A stretch of DNA of 64,000 nt from Methanoculleus bourgensis MS2 (GTDB lineage: Archaea > Halobacteriota > Methanomicrobia > Methanomicrobiales > Methanoculleaceae): contig NC_018227.2 of assembly GCF_000304355.2 (NCBI RefSeq), positions 1,240,001 to 1,304,000 of the forward strand, in the 5' to 3' direction. Positions 1-7,792 of this stretch are shown here, piece by piece (the first letter of the stretch is position 1; each line of letters starts with the position of its first letter). Position numbers and translations under genes: made by a program. Below the pieces are notes generated by a model. The model saw only the letters and a program-made list of their open reading frames with translations, was not told the DNA's origin and did no database searches.

Positions 1-1
1 G

Positions 2-397
2 ATTGTCAGGGACCTTGCCGGCCGGGGGACGACCGTGCTCGTCTCCTCGCACATCCTCTCGGAGGTGAGCCGGGTCTGCACCTCGGTCGGCATTCTCGCA
101 CGCGGAAAACTCATCGCGTCCGGCGACCGGGATACACTGTTGCGTTCCGCGATGCAGGACGGGGTGATCATCAGCGTTGAAACCCGGACCCCGATGCCCC
201 GGTTCGCCAGCCCGGATATCCTCTCCGCGGAGTTTTCACAGGACGCCTGTTCCGCCCGGATCGTCGCGGGAAAGGATATCAGCGACCATATCGCAGAGAC
301 CCTGTATGCCAAAGGCATCATCCCCCGCCGGCTGGCGGTCGAGAAACCCGACATGGAGGAGACCCTGCTCTCGTATTACGTGGAGGAGACCGTATGA
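2..397 (+). CDS. ABC transporter ATP-binding protein, C-terminal part
   Basis: This gene enters from the left edge, so only its last ~131 codons are visible. The H-loop region (SSHILSE) that follows the D-loop side of an ABC ATPase is present; the Walker motifs lie outside the window. The C-terminal ~70 residues form the accessory region usual in ATPases that serve ABC-2 exporters. Its stop overlaps the permease start (ATGA), so the two are translationally coupled and should form one exporter energised by ATP at the cytoplasmic face. The substrate cannot be told from sequence. Confidence 0.9.
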   Translation: MVRDLAGRGTTVLVSSHILSEVSRVCTSVGILARGKLIASGDRDTLLRSAMQDGVIISVETRTPMPRFASPDILSAEFSQDACSARIVAGKDISDHIAETLYAKGIIPRRLAVEKPDMEETLLSYYVEETV

Positions 398-1446
398 CCG
401 CGAACGGACTTGCGATCATCGCAGGCAAGGAGTTCTCCGATCATCTCCGGAGCCGGCGGTTCCACCTCCTCTTCGGGATCCTGATCGTCATCGCCGCCGT
501 CGGCATGATCACCGGGGCGGTCCAGTACTCAAAAGACCTCGCCGATTACAACTCGCTCCAGGTGATTGCGCAGGATGACCCGACGCTCGCCGGCACCCTG
601 GCCGGACTGAACCCCTCTATCCTCTCGGCGTATTCCCAGATGGGCGGCCTGATGGCCATTATCGGCGTGGTGCTCGGGATCGCGATGGGGTTTGACCTGG
701 TGACCCGGGAGAAAGAGAGCAAGTCCTTAAAGAGTCTGCTTGCCTATCCGGTGTTCAGGGACGAAGTGATCAATGGGAAAGCCCTCGGAGGAGTCGGGGC
801 AATCGCGCTTGCGATGGGCGTCGTCCTGGTCGTCTCCCTCGCGGTTATGACCCTGTTCGGCATCGTCCCGGACCTCGACGAACTGGTACGCATCCTGGTC
901 TTCGGGGTAGCCTCGTTCCTCCTCGTCTTCACGTTCTTTGCCCTCGCGCTCCTGATGTCGACGGTCTCGAAAGACAGCGGGAACGCCCTGCTGTATTCCC
1001 TGATCGTGATGATCGTCCTCACGTCGTTCATCCCGATCTTCGCGTACAGCCCGGTCTACTCGGCTGTCTTCGGCGATCCTCCGGACCCCCCGGGCAGGTC
1101 CACCTACTCGTACCTGCAGGGGTCATCGGCCTATATGGTGACATCGGTCGCGGTTGGATATACATCCGGCGACCCCATAGACCCGGAAGAACTCAAGGAG
1201 TATGAGCGGGCATTGAGAGAGTATATGGCGCAGAAACAGACGATCACCGATATCGTCACGCTCATCTCTCCGACCGGCAACTACCAGGCGATCCTCGGTG
1301 CCGTCTCCCAGCCCGCAGGGGATAACGCCCCGGGATACGGGGATCTCCTAGGTGCCCTTGCGTACAACGTTATCGCCCTGCTTGCAATGCCCGCTGCCTT
1401 CTTCGGGCTCGCTTGGGCAAGGTTCATGCGGGAGGACATCCGATGA
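394..1446 (+). CDS. ABC-2 type transporter permease
   Basis: A 350-residue membrane protein. An N-terminal cytoplasmic stretch (IIAGKEFSDHLRSRRF) typical of NosY/ABC-2 permeases precedes a first membrane helix near residues 26-46. A long extracytoplasmic loop and a cluster of about five helices follow (roughly 85-105, 130-155, 165-190, 200-225 and 325-345). A second soluble loop around residues 225-310 separates the last helix. It overlaps the preceding ATPase by 4 nt and should be its membrane partner. The next gene also starts in an ATGA overlap but is cut short, so the transporter operon probably once had a third member. Confidence 0.88.
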   Translation: MTANGLAIIAGKEFSDHLRSRRFHLLFGILIVIAAVGMITGAVQYSKDLADYNSLQVIAQDDPTLAGTLAGLNPSILSAYSQMGGLMAIIGVVLGIAMGFDLVTREKESKSLKSLLAYPVFRDEVINGKALGGVGAIALAMGVVLVVSLAVMTLFGIVPDLDELVRILVFGVASFLLVFTFFALALLMSTVSKDSGNALLYSLIVMIVLTSFIPIFAYSPVYSAVFGDPPDPPGRSTYSYLQGSSAYMVTSVAVGYTSGDPIDPEELKEYERALREYMAQKQTITDIVTLISPTGNYQAILGAVSQPAGDNAPGYGDLLGALAYNVIALLAMPAAFFGLAWARFMREDIR

Positions 1447-1580
1447 CCGGGTCCGCTTCGTGGCTGGGGAAACCGAGCCTGCTGCTCATAATCCTCCTTG
1501 CCGGCCTGGTGGCAACAACGGTCTCGAATATTGGCGGGAGAGAGGTTGCCGTCTACCTCTGTGGGGCTCGCGGGGCATGA
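1443..1580 (+). pseudogene. Truncated membrane or secreted protein gene beside the TnpB element
   Basis: An ATGA overlap with the permease opens a reading frame of 45 codons. It encodes a start, a polar patch, then a hydrophobic signal-anchor-like helix (residues 12-27), and stops abruptly at TGA 1578-1580, where the GC-rich left flank of the IS605-type element begins. The position in the operon and the sudden end suggest the 5' remnant of a longer secreted or membrane protein of the exporter operon, broken by the insertion. I could not identify the matching 3' remnant beyond the element with certainty. Confidence 0.55.
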
Positions 1581-1689
1581 GCGGGAGGGCTCCCTCCGCA
1601 AGGGGGGAGGGGATTCGCGGCGCCCCTTCTTCACTTTCACGGCGCTTGGCTCACCTTAATGTCGGAGGGGGTCAACATGACTTTATCGT

Positions 1690-2865
1690 ATGCTGCGGAG
1701 GTATCAGTACCGGCTGTACCCGACGAAGGATCAGGAACCCCTGATCGCCCAGCACCTTGGGTGCTGCCGGTTTGTGTACAACTGGGCGCTTGCCCGCAAG
1801 AATCAGGCGTACCACGACGAGGGGATCAGCCTCTCCAAGTACGACCTCATGAAGCAGCTTCCGGCGCTCAAAGCGGAGTTGCCGTGGCTGAAAGAGGTCA
1901 ACGCCCAGTCGCTGCAGCAATCGATCCACCACCTTTTCCGTGCGTTCACGAACTTCTTCGAGGGTCGTGCCGAATCACCGACCTTTAAGAAGAAGCATGC
2001 CCCCGAACAGGCGTTCACGGTTCCGCAGGCATATGCTGTAGACTTCAAGCAGGGCACCGTGAAACTCCCGAAGATCGGGGTGGTCAAGGCGGTCCTCCAC
2101 CGCACCTTCGTGGGCACGACGAAGTCCGCGACGGTGATCCGAACTTCGACCGGTCGGTACTTCCTCAGCATCGTGGTCGAGGACGGCCGGACGCCGCCGA
2201 AGCCCGTCGATCCGATCCCGGAACAGACGGTCGGGATCGACCTGGGGCTCGCGCATTACGCTGTCCTCTCGACCGGCGATGCGGTGGCGAATCCCAAGTA
2301 TCTCCGGAACGCCCAGCAGCGGCTCGCCGTCTTACAGCGACGACTCGATCGCAAGCAGAAGGGGTCGAAGAACCGGAACAAGGCCCGGCTCAAGGTTGCC
2401 CGGTGTCACCAGAAAATTGCCGACCAACGGCGGGACTTCCAGCACCAGCTCTCTTCTCGACTGGTCCGCGAAAACCAAGCACTGGCTGTGGAGTCCCTGA
2501 ACGTGGACGGCATGGTGAAGAACCCCTCTCTGGCCCGGGCGATCAGCGATGCCGGGTGGGGGACGTTCCTTGCGATGCTGGCGTACAAGTGTCAGGAGGC
2601 CGGGAAACCCCTGCTGACGATCGGGGTCTTCGAGCCCTCCTCGAAGACCTGCTCGGTCTGCGGCTACCGGAAGGCCGACCTGACGCTGAAGGACCGGGCG
2701 TGGACGTGCCCGGACTGCGGGACGACCCACGACCGGGACCTGAACGCCGCGATCAATATCAAACATTTCGCACTAGCAGGCGCGGAACGCGCCGAAGAGC
2801 CTGTGGACCCGCTCCCGGTGGGGAGGGGGATGAAGCAGGAAGCCCCCTGCGTAAGCTGGGGGTAG
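1690..2865 (+). CDS. tnpB: TnpB RNA-guided nuclease, IS605/IS1341 type
   Basis: A 391-residue TnpB. An N-terminal HTH/OrfB region (QYRLYPTKDQ) leads into a RuvC-like core. The three acidic positions appear intact: Asp in GIDLG (~184), Glu in VESL (~268) and Asp in DRDLNAA (~350). A zinc ribbon (CSVCGY...CPDCG) lies between the second and third. The length is that of full TnpB. Family knowledge says such proteins are transposon-encoded RNA-guided DNA endonucleases that help retain the element. The C-terminal codons run through the element's right end, where the omega-RNA scaffold is expected, which explains the odd last ~25 residues. Confidence 0.93.
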   Translation: MLRRYQYRLYPTKDQEPLIAQHLGCCRFVYNWALARKNQAYHDEGISLSKYDLMKQLPALKAELPWLKEVNAQSLQQSIHHLFRAFTNFFEGRAESPTFKKKHAPEQAFTVPQAYAVDFKQGTVKLPKIGVVKAVLHRTFVGTTKSATVIRTSTGRYFLSIVVEDGRTPPKPVDPIPEQTVGIDLGLAHYAVLSTGDAVANPKYLRNAQQRLAVLQRRLDRKQKGSKNRNKARLKVARCHQKIADQRRDFQHQLSSRLVRENQALAVESLNVDGMVKNPSLARAISDAGWGTFLAMLAYKCQEAGKPLLTIGVFEPSSKTCSVCGYRKADLTLKDRAWTCPDCGTTHDRDLNAAINIKHFALAGAERAEEPVDPLPVGRGMKQEAPCVSWG

Positions 2866-2870
2866 TTCAC
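2750..2870 (+). ncRNA. Probable omega-RNA scaffold region at the right end of the TnpB element
   Basis: TnpB guides derive from the 3' end of tnpB and the element's right end. Here the region has two short GC hairpins (around 2779-2796 and 2841-2862) and ends in GGGGTAGTTCAC, shared with the second TnpB element of the window (reverse strand, ends at 62,374). The guide would be read from flanking DNA after 2870. The exact 5' end cannot be seen. Confidence 0.45.
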
Positions 2871-2873
2871 CTC

Positions 2874-3074
2874 ATGGCGGTACTGACAGTGGTGAGTGCA
2901 ATCGCCGTGTACTTCAATGCGACGACGACCGGTGCCGGAACACGGGCAAAAACAGAACGACTTCGCGATGTCGAGACATGGAAGCCGGCCTCGTGGGCTG
3001 TCTGGGTCTTCCTCTTCTGGCCGTTCTTCCTGCCGTACTATATCTGGAAACGGGCTGCCGTGAGGGGCGCCTGA
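2874..3074 (+). CDS. Small membrane protein of unknown function
   Basis: Sixty-six residues. An N-terminal hydrophobic helix (AVLTVVSAIAVYF) is followed by a short polar stretch and a very aromatic C-terminal helix (WAVWVFLFWPFFLPYYIW), so it probably spans the membrane twice. It starts four bases after the TnpB element's right end. It could be a stand-alone small gene or the displaced 3' part of the gene interrupted upstream; no ribosome-binding site is obvious, and the reading frame continues open into the element. Function unknown. Confidence 0.5.
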   Translation: MAVLTVVSAIAVYFNATTTGAGTRAKTERLRDVETWKPASWAVWVFLFWPFFLPYYIWKRAAVRGA

Positions 3075-3231
3075 CACCTTCCCGGGCGATACCGGGAAGA
3101 TGTCATCCCCATGCCCCGGTACCTGCAGACCGCAATCCCCTGTAAGGTCCAGGGCTGCATGCCCCCACTCGTGGGCGTGCAAAGCCGCGTGCGGTGGTCC
3201 CGGCAGAAGTCTGCGGGATCCCCTCCAGAGA

Positions 3232-3447
3232 TCAGAACGTTGGTTTCCTGAAGTACTTCAGCGCGCCCGGCTTGTGCCGCTCAAGTTCCCTGAAGAAATA
3301 CTCTGCAAGTTGCGGGTCGGAGTCGTAGATAGCCTGCTGCATGGTGCGCATCAGCCATCCCCGGATCTCCTGGCCCTGGTCGACTGTATTCATCACGACG
3401 ACGATCGCCTCATCCACGTCTTTCCTGTCATTCCAGCGATAGGGCAT
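3232..3447 (-). CDS. Small hypothetical protein (71 aa)
   Basis: The start at 3447 is chosen because GGAGGTGG sits 7 nt upstream, although the frame stays open to 3483. A TATA-like TTTATAG at about 3485-3491 is ~40 bp upstream. The product is soluble and charged, with an aromatic N-terminus (MPYRWNDRKD) and predicted helices. It carries no motif I recognise. It stands alone between the small membrane gene and a repeat cluster. Confidence 0.65.
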   Translation of the reverse strand: MPYRWNDRKDVDEAIVVVMNTVDQGQEIRGWLMRTMQQAIYDSDPQLAEYFFRELERHKPGALKYFRKPTF

Positions 3448-3576
3448 AAAAAACCACCTCCGGGGAGGAAATACCCGCCTCACCTATAAAGCGTTTGCGG
3501 GCAACCCGCCCCGGGCTGCCTCTCTGTATGCAGAAACGTTTCTGTGGCGTGCTGCAGGGCGTTGTCGGGCATATCT

Positions 3577-4012
3577 CCAGTACACCGATTCCGAATTAGC
3601 AGTTCATATCTGGCCTTCGTCCCCCCACCCCGCCCGCCCATTCGGCGCTCCTCCCCTGCCCCCCCGAGGGCGGGGGCAGTCAATGGCGATACCCGGTGGA
3701 ACGCCGCGCCAGGGGGTGGTGCTGACGCCGGTTTCCCGAAAGACCGGGAAGAATCGGCCAGCGAGAACCAGCTAGAAACTGGTTCTTCCCCGGGATCTCC
3801 CCGTGCAGTGGGCCGTGGTGGATATCGCCATGGGGGCGGGGCTGACGGTGAGGGGGCGAGCCCCCTCCCCTGTCTCTGCCTCGTGTCTTCGGCGTCCAGA
3901 CTCAATTCCTACAGATTGCCATACGCCTGTAACCCCCTCCCCGCCCGCCCATTCGGCGCTCCTCCCCCGCCCCCCGAGGGCGGGGGCGGTCAATGGCGAT
4001 ACCCGGTGGAAA
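3577..4012. repeat. GC-rich repeat cluster with a MITE fragment and a tandem direct repeat
   Basis: The stretch between genes from 3484 to 4219 is non-coding. It starts with the left end of the TACACCGATTCC miniature-element family (3581 onward; right end missing). A ~75-bp GC-rich block is present twice in direct orientation, 3628-3702 and 3933-4011, each ending in a GATACCCGGTGGAA motif. Between them, at 3804-3870, lies a copy of the dispersed GTGGTGGATATCGCC repeat with its GGGGGCGAGCCCCC hairpin. Confidence 0.75.
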
Positions 4013-4067
4013 TCCGTGCATGGGTGTGTGAGAATGTCCGTAGGATGTAACAGGCCGGAGAGTGCGA

Positions 4068-4170
4068 CCGGTTGAAGGTGCGATGGGCAGAACACCCGGA
4101 GTTTGAGAAGCCTGGAGGCTTTGAAAGCAGGAGCACGAGCATTGAAGAACGACGTTCCTCCTGGAGCAGG
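4068..4170. repeat. String of short hairpins (hairpin-string element, copy 1)
   Basis: Consecutive small palindromes with short loops, such as AAGCC-tgg-AGGCTT and GAAC-gac-GTTC, are separated by linkers resembling GGAGTTTGAG. The same linker style recurs at 27,060-27,190 and 47,448-47,512. It lies immediately upstream of the YjbQ gene and could be part of its leader. Confidence 0.5.
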
Positions 4171-4219
4171 AAGTATATACCGGCGGGACAACCACGGTGT
4201 GAATGAGGTGTCCAATACA

Positions 4220-4633
4220 ATGTTCCGTACGACGATTCAGGTAGAGACACACGGGGAGGGGGAGATCGTCAACCTCACGCCCCGGATAGAGCAGGCGATC
4301 ACCGAGAGCGGTGTGCGGGAGGGGCTTGCCAGCATCTTTGTCACAGGGTCGACCGCCGCCATCACCACCATCGAGTATGAACCCGGTGTGCTCTCAGACC
4401 TCCGTCGGGCGCTCTCGGTCATCGCCCCGGCCGATATCCCCTACGCTCATGATGCGGCATGGGGTGATGGGAACGGGCGGTCCCACGTCAGGGCGGCGGT
4501 GATTGGGCCGTCGGTCTCTGTCCCCGTGATCGAGGGCAGGCTTGCGTGCGGCACCTGGCAGCAGGTCGTCCTCCTCGAACTGGACGTGCGCTCGAGCCGC
4601 CAAAGAACGGTCTACGTCACGGTTCTTGGGTGA
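4220..4633 (+). CDS. YjbQ/UPF0047 family protein
   Basis: A 137-residue member of UPF0047 (YjbQ). The family signature block is complete: GSTAAITTIE, then a His-rich/acidic core H-D-A-A-W-G-D-G-N-G-R-S-H, and the C-terminal GTWQQVVLLELD. Members form trimers, bind a metal and have been linked to thiamine-phosphate synthase side activity. The start at 4220 follows GAGGTG by about 10 nt; the longer open frame from 4103 covers the hairpin string and is not used. It is monocistronic. Confidence 0.93.
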   Translation: MFRTTIQVETHGEGEIVNLTPRIEQAITESGVREGLASIFVTGSTAAITTIEYEPGVLSDLRRALSVIAPADIPYAHDAAWGDGNGRSHVRAAVIGPSVSVPVIEGRLACGTWQQVVLLELDVRSSRQRTVYVTVLG

Positions 4634-4766
4634 ACGGTGGGAAGGGGTTGTGTGATCCCGGCTGCCACACGGCATGGTGAGCAGAATGAAACGGCGGTTG
4701 CTATAACCCCAAATAATAGCATTCTGCTCTGATTTTCGCCGGAATCGTTCAAGAAGAATAAGTTGC

Positions 4767-5030
4767 TCAGTCGAGAGGTACCGTTTCGAGTTGCGATACC
4801 AGTTCCCATATGCGGGTCCGTGCGTGGACCGGCATGTTCGGGTCGTTGCTGATCTCATCGATCAGAGAGATTGCGGTTGCAGCACGAAGGCCGATACTCC
4901 GGGACTCATCCTGGAGAACCGTCTTAGTCTCATCTGCGACACGCCTGATGTTACGTGGAATGGTGGAATCCTCGCTGATATTTTGCAGCATCTGGATGCA
5001 GGTTCGTATTGTTTCGTCTGGACTTGTCAT
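4767..5030 (-). CDS. UPF0147 family protein
   Basis: Eighty-seven residues, all-helical and acidic, matching the archaeal UPF0147 family in length and in the block [11 protein letters not shown]...[19 protein letters not shown]. Its function is unknown. A GGGGTGAG sequence precedes the ATG at 5030. It is divergent from the zinc-protein gene at 5097, with a ~65-bp AT-rich shared promoter region. Confidence 0.9.
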   Translation of the reverse strand: MTSPDETIRTCIQMLQNISEDSTIPRNIRRVADETKTVLQDESRSIGLRAATAISLIDEISNDPNMPVHARTRIWELVSQLETVPLD

Positions 5031-5040
5031 TGACTCACCC

Positions 5041-5092
5041 CTCTATTATTTAGAGGCATCCAGACATATATAAGTTGATTAAGGGTGTTGGA
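5041..5092. promoter_or_regulatory. Divergent promoter region with archaeal TATA box
   Basis: This AT-rich intergenic stretch lies between the UPF0147 gene and the SSSCA1-like gene. It carries CATATATAAG near 5067-5076, a good TATA box for the rightward gene with little leader. AT-rich TTATTTAG near 5046-5053 may serve the leftward one. Confidence 0.55.
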
Positions 5093-5096
5093 CGAA

Positions 5097-5480
5097 ATGA
5101 CGGCTGATAAGGCTGACAAAGTTATGGCCGAGTATCTCCTCAAAGGAGGAAAGATGCTCGCGAAATCCTGTAAGGTCTGCGGGTATCCCTTGTTTGAATA
5201 TAAGGGAGAGACGCAGTGCGTTATCTGTCCGCTGGAAGCATCAGAAGAACCTATTCCCGAACCGGAGCCGCCTGCGTTGGTCCCGTCTGCCCAACCGCCC
5301 GCGCAGTCACCAGCACCGGCCGCTGCCGGGCCGCGAGGCAGGGTCGCCGCAGAACTCGAGCAGACGATCATCCATCTCTGCGAACGCATCAGGCGCGAGT
5401 CCCGGGCCGACGAGTGCCTGACCCTGATGATGGCAGTCGAGCGGGGCGCCGAAGCGCTCGCAACACTGGGTCAGCGGTAA
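5097..5480 (+). CDS. SSSCA1/ZNRD2-like zinc-ribbon protein
   Basis: A 127-residue protein with an N-terminal helical segment (KVMAEYLLKGGKMLAKSC) that leads into a four-cysteine zinc ribbon (C-x2-C ... C-x2-C in KSCKVCG...QCVICP, residues ~24-45). A proline/alanine-rich linker and a C-terminal helix follow. This arrangement matches the archaeal Sjogren syndrome/scleroderma autoantigen 1 family. ATG 5097 is chosen over GTG 5085 because AAGGGTG precedes it at the right distance. The 3' end overlaps the convergent hef gene by 10 bp. Confidence 0.8.
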   Translation: MTADKADKVMAEYLLKGGKMLAKSCKVCGYPLFEYKGETQCVICPLEASEEPIPEPEPPALVPSAQPPAQSPAPAAAGPRGRVAAELEQTIIHLCERIRRESRADECLTLMMAVERGAEALATLGQR

Positions 5481-7792
5481 GGCCTGCGGGCAAGGTCCCA
5501 TATACCCTGCGCGGTCTTTTCTCCGATCCCGTGCACGGATGCCAGCTCCTCCGGATCGGCATCGATGATCGCTTTGAGCGACCCAAAGTGCTCAAGGAGG
5601 AGCCGGGCGCTCCGGAGCCCGATGTTTGGAAACGCGGCAAGCACATACTCCTGCTCTTCGCGGATCGACCGGTAGGTCTTCTTCGGATGCACCTTGCGCT
5701 CCCCCCGCTCGCTCCCCTCCCGCTGTGCGAGAACGTAGAGCATCTCGGCGGTATCGTCCGCATCACGTGTTCGGAGCAGCGTCACGCTCATACCGACTGT
5801 GATAGCGGCAAGCGTGCCCCTGACGGCGTTTGGATGGATATTCCGGACCTCATAGAGGTCTTCTTCTCCCTCGATGATCAGGACCGGCCGCGGCACCACG
5901 TCCGCCATTGCCCTGATCTGCCCGAAGAGGTCCCGCTCCACCAGGGTATCCATGAAGTCCCGCACAGTCTTCCTCTCCACGAGGATGCGGTCGCCGATGG
6001 CGTAATCGCCAAACTCGAGACGCTGCAGCGTGATCGACGCCCCGAGTTCGTGCAGGCGCACAGCGACCCGTGACGACGTCTCGCGGTCATCGACGGTGAT
6101 CGCCGGCCCGGGGGGATCAAAATCCGGCCCCATGTTCACGTCCGGCCGTGGCGCACGCGTATTCCGGGTGGCCGGCGACATCGCGGAATCAAACTCCTGA
6201 ATATTCACCTGCCTGGTAGTGGTCGGGGTGGATGGGGCGGGTACAGGAGCGGGCGCGGCGCTCATGTTCCTGATCCCCTGCACCATCGCCCGCTCCCGGG
6301 TCTGGCTCACGTACCTGAAGGTCTCATCCGACGTCCCTTTCGTCACCAGCACAACGATCGTGCCGCTGCCGCTCCTGCCGGTCCTTCCCTTCCGCTGGAT
6401 GCTCCTGATCTCTGATGGGACAGCCTCATAAAAGATCACCATGTCGGTCGAGGGGACATCGAGCCCTTCTTCGCCCACCGAGGTCGCGATCAGGCACCTG
6501 AACTCACCCTCCCGGAACCGGCTGAGGATCTCGATCTGCTCCTTCTGCGTAAGCCCCCGCTCCGTATCCCTGGATGCCTGGCCGACGAACCGCTCACAGG
6601 CAATCCCGCACCCTGAGAGCGCGTCGACGAGCGTCTGGACGGTGTCGCGGTAGGTGGCAAAGACGATGATCCGGCTCTCCGGGTGCGCCGCAAGTTGCGC
6701 CTGCACCAGTTCACAGACGATTGAAGCCTTGGGGTGAAGTTCCCCGCCCCAGCGGCCCGCCTCCTCGACGAGGTTCTGGTAGATGGGGTCGTTCACCAGG
6801 CGCCTGCTTGCCTTGCTCCCTGTGCTTGACGCCCCTTCGGCACTGAGCCGGTCCAGGTAGAGTTTGAGCGCCTCGCTCCCCTGTGTCTCGGTAAGCGAGA
6901 TTGCGTGGCGGAGTTTCATGCACTCGGCGTGCAGGGATGCCGCGGTGAAGCCGGAGGGGTCCCGTGACCGTATACGCTGCTGGATCTGGGCGTTTAAGCG
7001 ATTGAGTGCCTTTATCGAGAGTTTGTCCGGCTTTGGGACATGGAAGTTGAGTTTTGCGAGCCGGGCGAGCCTTGATTCCACGAGCCTCCGGAGGGCAAGG
7101 AGTGCTGCCTGCAGTTCCTCGGGCAGGTAGACGTCGATGTACTGGACCTCGCGCTCGTGGATGTAGGGGCGGACATCCTCATCGGTCTCCACACGTGTCT
7201 CGACAGCCTCGATGTAGAGGTTATTGCAGACCTCCTGCACCTTCGCCTGGTCGCCCCCGGGGGAGGCGGTCATCGCGAGCAGCAGGGGATTCCTCGCTGT
7301 GGTGCAGTAGTGTTGGGCAATGAAGACATATGCGTAGTTTCCCACCGCCCGGTGGCACTCATCGACGACCAGCAGGACAACGTCGGCGAGGCTGTACCTC
7401 CCGGCCAGGCAGTCGTTCTTGACCACCTGCGGGGTGGCAAAACAGATCCGGCACGCCTCCCAGGCGGCGGCCCGCTCGTCGGGGGGGGTGTCCCCGGTGA
7501 ACATGACAAAGTCGGACTCCTGCGGTTCAGAGCCTTCCTGGAAGAGCAGGAACTGTTTAAAAAAACGGAGATGCTGCTCGACCAGGGGTTTTGTCGGCGC
7601 AAGCATGAGCACCTTCCCCTGGTGAGAGTAGAGACGGGATGCCGCGACAAGGAGCGCGACGGCAGTCTTCCCAAGGCCTGTTGGGAGGACGACCATCGTG
7701 TTCGCGTCAAGCGCCCGGAGCATTACGGAGAGCTGGTAGCGCCGTTCTTCGATACTCTCCTGCCGGATCAGCGGGTGAGTGACGTAGTTCAT
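5471..7792 (-). CDS. hef: Hef: helicase-nuclease for fork-structured DNA
   Basis: A 773-residue two-module protein. Residues ~1-480 form an SF2 helicase with Walker A PTGLGKT, motif II DECHR and the C-terminal block QRKGRTGRSG. A proline-rich linker follows. Residues ~550-690 are an XPF/ERCC4 nuclease with GDYAIGD-x-ILVERKTV (the GDx-n-ERKxxxD signature is intact). The C-terminus holds two helix-hairpin-helix motifs (IGLRSARLLLEHFG, VHGIGEKTAQGIW). In archaea Hef acts on stalled or branched forks. The start overlaps the glyS stop (ATGA), so the two genes are co-transcribed with glyS first. Confidence 0.97.
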   Translation of the reverse strand: MNYVTHPLIRQESIEERRYQLSVMLRALDANTMVVLPTGLGKTAVALLVAASRLYSHQGKVLMLAPTKPLVEQHLRFFKQFLLFQEGSEPQESDFVMFTGDTPPDERAAAWEACRICFATPQVVKNDCLAGRYSLADVVLLVVDECHRAVGNYAYVFIAQHYCTTARNPLLLAMTASPGGDQAKVQEVCNNLYIEAVETRVETDEDVRPYIHEREVQYIDVYLPEELQAALLALRRLVESRLARLAKLNFHVPKPDKLSIKALNRLNAQIQQRIRSRDPSGFTAASLHAECMKLRHAISLTETQGSEALKLYLDRLSAEGASSTGSKASRRLVNDPIYQNLVEEAGRWGGELHPKASIVCELVQAQLAAHPESRIIVFATYRDTVQTLVDALSGCGIACERFVGQASRDTERGLTQKEQIEILSRFREGEFRCLIATSVGEEGLDVPSTDMVIFYEAVPSEIRSIQRKGRTGRSGSGTIVVLVTKGTSDETFRYVSQTRERAMVQGIRNMSAAPAPVPAPSTPTTTRQVNIQEFDSAMSPATRNTRAPRPDVNMGPDFDPPGPAITVDDRETSSRVAVRLHELGASITLQRLEFGDYAIGDRILVERKTVRDFMDTLVERDLFGQIRAMADVVPRPVLIIEGEEDLYEVRNIHPNAVRGTLAAITVGMSVTLLRTRDADDTAEMLYVLAQREGSERGERKVHPKKTYRSIREEQEYVLAAFPNIGLRSARLLLEHFGSLKAIIDADPEELASVHGIGEKTAQGIWDLARRPYR

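Larger units (their letters stand above)
1585..2870 (+). mobile_element. IS200/IS605 (IS1341-type) element encoding only TnpB
   Basis: The element holds a single tnpB gene and no TnpA Y1 transposase. The right end is well defined: it finishes in the pentamer TTCAC after a GC hairpin at 2841-2862, the same ending as the second TnpB element at 62,374. The left end is not sharp; it is placed between the truncated upstream gene and the tnpB start. Mobilisation would need a TnpA from elsewhere. Confidence 0.7.

Noticed and set aside
2403-2873. Extended open frame in front of the small membrane protein at 2874
   Set aside because: This part is tnpB read in another frame; only the segment after the element end has plausible membrane-protein composition.
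3544-4219. Overlapping open frames on both strands in the 3.5-4.2 kb region
   Set aside because: They are proline/arginine-rich products of GC-rich repeats, have no start signals, and change between repeat copies.
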